From Salinigranum salinum (lineage in GTDB: Archaea > Halobacteriota > Halobacteria > Halobacteriales > Haloferacaceae): a DNA stretch of 64,000 bases. The position numbers were made by a program, and so were the translations under genes. The DNA lies in contig NZ_VTOJ01000001.1 in assembly GCF_009176545.1 (NCBI RefSeq), forward strand, positions 992,001 to 1,056,000, given 5' to 3'. Below the pieces are notes generated by a model that was given only the letters and a program-made list of their open reading frames with translations, searched no databases and was not told the origin of the DNA. Shown in pieces: positions 61,239 to 64,000 of this stretch (positions within the stretch are counted from its first letter, which is position 1; every line of letters starts with the position of its first letter).

Positions 61239-62216
61239 TCAGTCCCAGAGGTCGTACATGGCCTCACGGACGGTATCCGTGTACCGGGTGCCGTCGTAGA
61301 CGACTCCCTGTTCGTCCGCCGTCGCCGCCTCTTCGACCGTCGCGACGACCGTCGCGTCCACGCCTTCGGCCGCGAGTTCGGCGAGTACCCCGTCGACCCG
61401 TTCCGGGGGAACTGCCGCGAGCAAGCCGCCGGAGCCGAGCACCCGGAGCGGGTCGAGGCCCATCGCGTCACAGAGCGTCCGCGTCTCGGGACGGACGGGG
61501 ACGTCCTCGGCCCGCAGTTCGACGCGAACCCCCGAGGCGCAGGCGAGTTCGACCACTCCGTTGAGCACGCCTCCCTCCGTGGGGTCGTGCATCGCGGTCG
61601 CGACCGGCGCGAGGACCGTCGACTCCAGGAGGACGCTGATCCGGTCGAAGTAGTCCACGGCACGGTCGATGGTCGCGTCGTCGACGGCCGCCGCCTCCAG
61701 GTCCCCACGGAAGTCGGTGGCGAGAACGGCCGTCGCCTCGATCCCGGCCCCTTTCGTCAGGATCACCGCGTCTCCGGCTCTCGCCCCACCAGTCGGCACG
61801 TACCGGTTGGCCCACCCCATGCACGTCAGCGAGAGGAGCGGCCGGGAGAGTCCGGTGACCGTCTCCGTGTGACCGCCGACGATGGTGATCCCCAGCCGTC
61901 GTGCCTCGGCGTCGAGCTGGGCGGTGATCTCGTCGAGGAGCGACACGTCGGGGCTGGTGAGGAAGATCGTACTCACGAGCCACTCGGGAACACCACCGCA
62001 GGCCGCGACGTCGTTGCTCGCGATCGCGACGCCGAGCGTGCCGATCCGGTCGGCGGCCAGCGAGATGGGGTCCGCACTGACGACCATCGTCCCGTCGCCG
62101 GTCGCCACGGCGGCGGCGTCCTCGCCGTAGCCGGCACCGACGAGCAGGTCGTCGTTGGGCGCACCCGTTCGCGAAAAGACGTACCGGTCGAGGTCCGCGG
62201 GTGAGAGCTTTCCCAT
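61239..62216 (-). CDS. AIR synthase-related (PurM/HypE-like) ATP-binding protein
   Basis: The protein has 325 residues. The N-terminal PurM fold has GAGYGEDAAAVATGDGTMVVSADPI and IASNDVAACGGVPEWLV (ATP/metal region), then GGHTETV. The C-terminal domain has MHDPTEGGVLNGVVELA and VLGSGGLLAAVP. The fold is shared by PurM, ThiL, SelD and HypE; HypE matures NiFe hydrogenase, but no hydrogenase genes are visible. Real function is open. The start ATG 62216 is chosen; the frame continues upstream through the heptanucleotide repeat, which would only add Glu/Lys/Arg-rich sequence. Confidence 0.85.
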   Translation of the reverse strand: MGKLSPADLDRYVFSRTGAPNDDLLVGAGYGEDAAAVATGDGTMVVSADPISLAADRIGTLGVAIASNDVAACGGVPEWLVSTIFLTSPDVSLLDEITAQLDAEARRLGITIVGGHTETVTGLSRPLLSLTCMGWANRYVPTGGARAGDAVILTKGAGIEATAVLATDFRGDLEAAAVDDATIDRAVDYFDRISVLLESTVLAPVATAMHDPTEGGVLNGVVELACASGVRVELRAEDVPVRPETRTLCDAMGLDPLRVLGSGGLLAAVPPERVDGVLAELAAEGVDATVVATVEEAATADEQGVVYDGTRYTDTVREAMYDLWD

Positions 62217-62240
62217 ACCCTTCCCCTTGTCGTGGGCCAC

Positions 62241-62308
62241 TCTTCTCTCTTCTCTCTTCTCTCTTCTCTCTTCTCTCTTCTCTCTTCTCTCTTCTCTCTT
62301 CTCTCTTC
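62241..62308. repeat. Heptanucleotide tandem repeat (TCTTCTC)n, about 9.7 copies
   Basis: 68 bp of perfect TCTTCTC units lie in the 161-bp region between the divergent genes at 62216 and 62378. A 7-bp unit shifts both reading frame and promoter spacing when copy number changes. On the minus strand it reads GAGAAGA without stops in any frame. Confidence 0.95.
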
Positions 62309-62377
62309 GTGTCGAGCCGCCCCCGTGTCCGCGCGACGGATCCGCACACCTAAGCCACGTCCGTCGAATCGTTCGCC

Positions 62378-63427
62378 ATGCAGATGACACCCGGCCCGAC
62401 GGCGGTTCCACCACGGGTCCGCGAGCGGCTGAGCGACCCGATGCCCAACCCCGACGTGGAACCGGTCTTCTTCGAACTCTACGACGACGTCTGTGGGAAG
62501 CTCCAGCGCGTCTACGACACCGACGACGACGTCGTCGTCATGGGCGGCGAGGGGATCCTCGGTCTGGAGGCGGCCATCGCCTCCACGGTCGCGCCCGGTG
62601 ACGAGGTGCTGTGCGTCTCGAACGGACTCTACGGGGACGGATTCGCCGACTTCGTCGAGAGCTACGGTGGGCGACCGACGCTCGTCACGGCCGACTACGA
62701 CGGCCCGCTCGATCTGGCAGCCGTCGAGACGACGCTCGAGGAGTCCACGTTCGAGGTCGCGACCATGGTCCACTGTGAAACTCCGACGGGAGCGCTCAAC
62801 GACGTCGAGCCGGTCCTCGAACTGCTCGACGACCACGACGTCCTGACGATCGTCGACGCCGTCTCCTCGCTCGGGGGGACGCCGGTTCCGAGCGACCACG
62901 TCGACATCACCCTCGGGGCGTCCCAGAAGGCGTTCAGCTCCCCACCCGGACTGACGACTGTCGCCGTCAGCGACCGCGCGTGGGACGTCGTCGAGCGACG
63001 CGATCCACCGTCGCTCTACACGAACCTCCTCCCGTGGCGCGAGACCGACGAGGGGTTCCCCTACACGCACCTCGTCGCCAACGTCGCCGCGCTGGACGAG
63101 TCGCTCTCGATGCTGTTCGAGGAGGGACTCGACGCCGTCTACGAACGCCACGAGACGGCCGCCGCGCACTGTCGCGACCGTGGTGCCGACCTCGACCTCG
63201 ACGTCTACACCGAGGCCGAACTGAGCGCGCCGACGGTGACGGCCTTCCACCTGCCGGGCGAGGCCGAGCGTCTCCAGCGTGAACTCGCCGCGGAACACGA
63301 CGTCGTCCTCGCAACGGGACTCGGCGACCTCGCGGGCGACGTCCTCCGGGTGGGTCACATGGGATACAACGCGGAGGTCGAGAAGGTCGACCGCGTCATG
63401 GATGCACTGCGAGCGGTACGTCGGTAG
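62378..63427 (+). CDS. Class V aminotransferase (alanine/serine-glyoxylate aminotransferase-like)
   Basis: A PLP-dependent protein of 349 residues. The opening is MQMTPGPTAVPPRV. MGGEGILGLEAAIAS is followed by VHCETPTGALNDVE, the Asp in TIVDAVSSLGG, and the Schiff-base Lys184 in ITLGASQKAFSSPPG. The family moves amino groups from serine or alanine to glyoxylate or pyruvate. The ATG is 70 bp downstream of the heptanucleotide repeat, which may influence its promoter. A phosphoserine-transaminase-like role is possible. Confidence 0.9.
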   Translation: MQMTPGPTAVPPRVRERLSDPMPNPDVEPVFFELYDDVCGKLQRVYDTDDDVVVMGGEGILGLEAAIASTVAPGDEVLCVSNGLYGDGFADFVESYGGRPTLVTADYDGPLDLAAVETTLEESTFEVATMVHCETPTGALNDVEPVLELLDDHDVLTIVDAVSSLGGTPVPSDHVDITLGASQKAFSSPPGLTTVAVSDRAWDVVERRDPPSLYTNLLPWRETDEGFPYTHLVANVAALDESLSMLFEEGLDAVYERHETAAAHCRDRGADLDLDVYTEAELSAPTVTAFHLPGEAERLQRELAAEHDVVLATGLGDLAGDVLRVGHMGYNAEVEKVDRVMDALRAVRR

Positions 63428-63922
63428 TACGCCGTCGACACCGCCCGAGAGGACTTCGAGCCGTGCGACGGGGCGGCGCTAGGCGTCCGGACCGACGCGG
63501 ATCTCCCGTAGACACGGGGCTCGAGCCAGACGAACGCCAGTCCGTCATTGGTGATGCACGGCCGGCTCCGTGCTCACCGGGCACTTCGCGCTTCGCTGCC
63601 GGCGGCACGATGCCCTATCAATCGAGTCGAAATGTACACATTACGTTAGATTTATCAACCAGTGTGTAGTTGTCGGTCACCGTCGGCCACAAAGCGGTCC
63701 CTAGCGGGTCGTGAGTGTCTCTGAAGCCTTTTAGTATCTTAGTTGGGACACGCTTCGAATAGCAAACTATAGCCCACGCTCCTGTAAGAACGGTAGAGTG
63801 GGGTCTCGTTACAGGTTTTGATTGGCGAGTGGGACGAGAGAACCACTTCTTCGCTCGTGCTCCCGCACAGCGGTACAAGTACTATTATCTACCGACGTCG
63901 GAGACCGACGCCCTCGACGGGT
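63428..63922. other. Intergenic region, no gene seen
   Basis: This region of 495 bp is AT-rich at 63630-63670 and 63725-63780. A TATA-like GATTTATC (63648-63655) points rightward but no frame follows; an unannotated RNA cannot be excluded. No tRNA-like cloverleaf was found. Confidence 0.4.
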
Positions 63923-64000
63923 TCACGCGTTCGGATTCCAGCGTTCCTCGTCGTCCGGTCCGAGATAGCCCCACGCCTGAAGCCGGTCACCGTCTCCGCC
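63923..64000 (-). CDS. C-terminal end of an unidentified protein (partial)
   Basis: A minus-strand frame enters from the right edge and ends with TGA at 63925-63923. The visible 25 residues read GGDGDRLQAWGYLGPDDEER then WNPNA, acidic and Trp-containing, with codon use like the neighbours. Too short to identify. Confidence 0.5.
   Translation of the reverse strand, partial: GGDGDRLQAWGYLGPDDEERWNPNA

Noticed and set aside
61973-63358. Long minus-strand open frame antisense to the aminotransferase and running through the repeat tract
   Set aside because: A mirror frame of the class V aminotransferase. The repeat adds stop-free sequence. The protein has no haloarchaeal motif.
1-64000. tRNA, rRNA, CRISPR arrays, prophage genes
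   Set aside because: No cloverleaf-like T-arm/anticodon combinations, no rRNA-like conserved blocks, no spaced direct repeats and no integrase or capsid-like proteins were seen.

Overview
The window is high-G+C DNA coding for acidic, Asp/Glu-rich proteins. It carries archaeal promoters with TATA-like boxes about 25-30 nt upstream of the start codon, Tat-type lipoprotein signals (RRxY...LAGC), the haloarchaeal regulator GfcR, and an archaeal PilB/PilC operon. Together these point to a halophilic archaeon (class Halobacteria); I cannot name the genus. All identifications come from reading the sequence and from memory of protein families. No database search was run.

Layout. (1) 1-6951, minus strand: a tightly overlapping pilus or secretion operon, pilB - pilC - five small pilin-like proteins; the last runs off the left edge. 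(2) 8.0-20.7 kb: a sugar or sugar-acid locus with a beta-propeller lactonase, an ABC importer (ATPase, binding protein, two permeases), a divergent mannonate dehydratase (UxuA), an IclR regulator, two SDR dehydrogenases, an amidohydrolase-type lactonase and an HD-domain protein. (3) 20.9-24.6 kb: a three-subunit molybdenum hydroxylase (Fe-S, Mo, FAD). An IS605-type right-end hairpin sits at its stop codon. (4) 24.8-42.2 kb: a dense catabolic island. It holds three enolase-superfamily acid-sugar dehydratases (two resemble L-rhamnonate dehydratase), a LigM-like folate-dependent O-demethylase, a divergent class I dehydroquinate-dehydratase relative, two more paralogous amidohydrolases, an SDR, L-rhamnose mutarotase, an LLM flavin oxidoreductase, a DapA-type aldolase, an IlvD-type dehydratase, a carboxymuconolactone-decarboxylase-like protein and two zinc alcohol dehydrogenases. 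(5) 42.4-48.6 kb: a second ABC importer and a second IclR regulator with a palindromic operator at its promoter. (6) 49-52.4 kb: an unknown protein, a frameshifted sugar-isomerase relic, an HpaI-type aldolase and a D-2-hydroxyacid dehydrogenase. (7) 52.4-60.2 kb: trehalose synthase TreT with a HAD phosphatase, gfcR, a decayed stretch containing a glyceraldehyde-3-phosphate dehydrogenase pseudogene, a short glpA-like gene and pyruvate kinase. (8) 60.3-64 kb: a membrane protein, an AIR-synthase-like protein, a heptanucleotide repeat tract and a class V aminotransferase. The C-terminal end of one more gene lies at the right edge.

How it may work together (inference). The two importers bring in saccharides. 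SDR/MDR dehydrogenases oxidise the sugars to lactones, and amidohydrolases or the beta-propeller lactonase open them. Enolase-type, UxuA or IlvD dehydratases then give 2-keto-3-deoxy acids, and DapA- or HpaI-type aldolases cleave these to pyruvate plus an aldehyde, which the molybdenum enzyme or dehydrogenases could oxidise. RhaM and the RhmD-like enzymes point to L-rhamnose or a related 6-deoxysugar. The LigM-like demethylase raises the possibility that the natural substrate is an O-methylated sugar or a methoxylated aromatic. GfcR and pyruvate kinase link this to central glycolysis.
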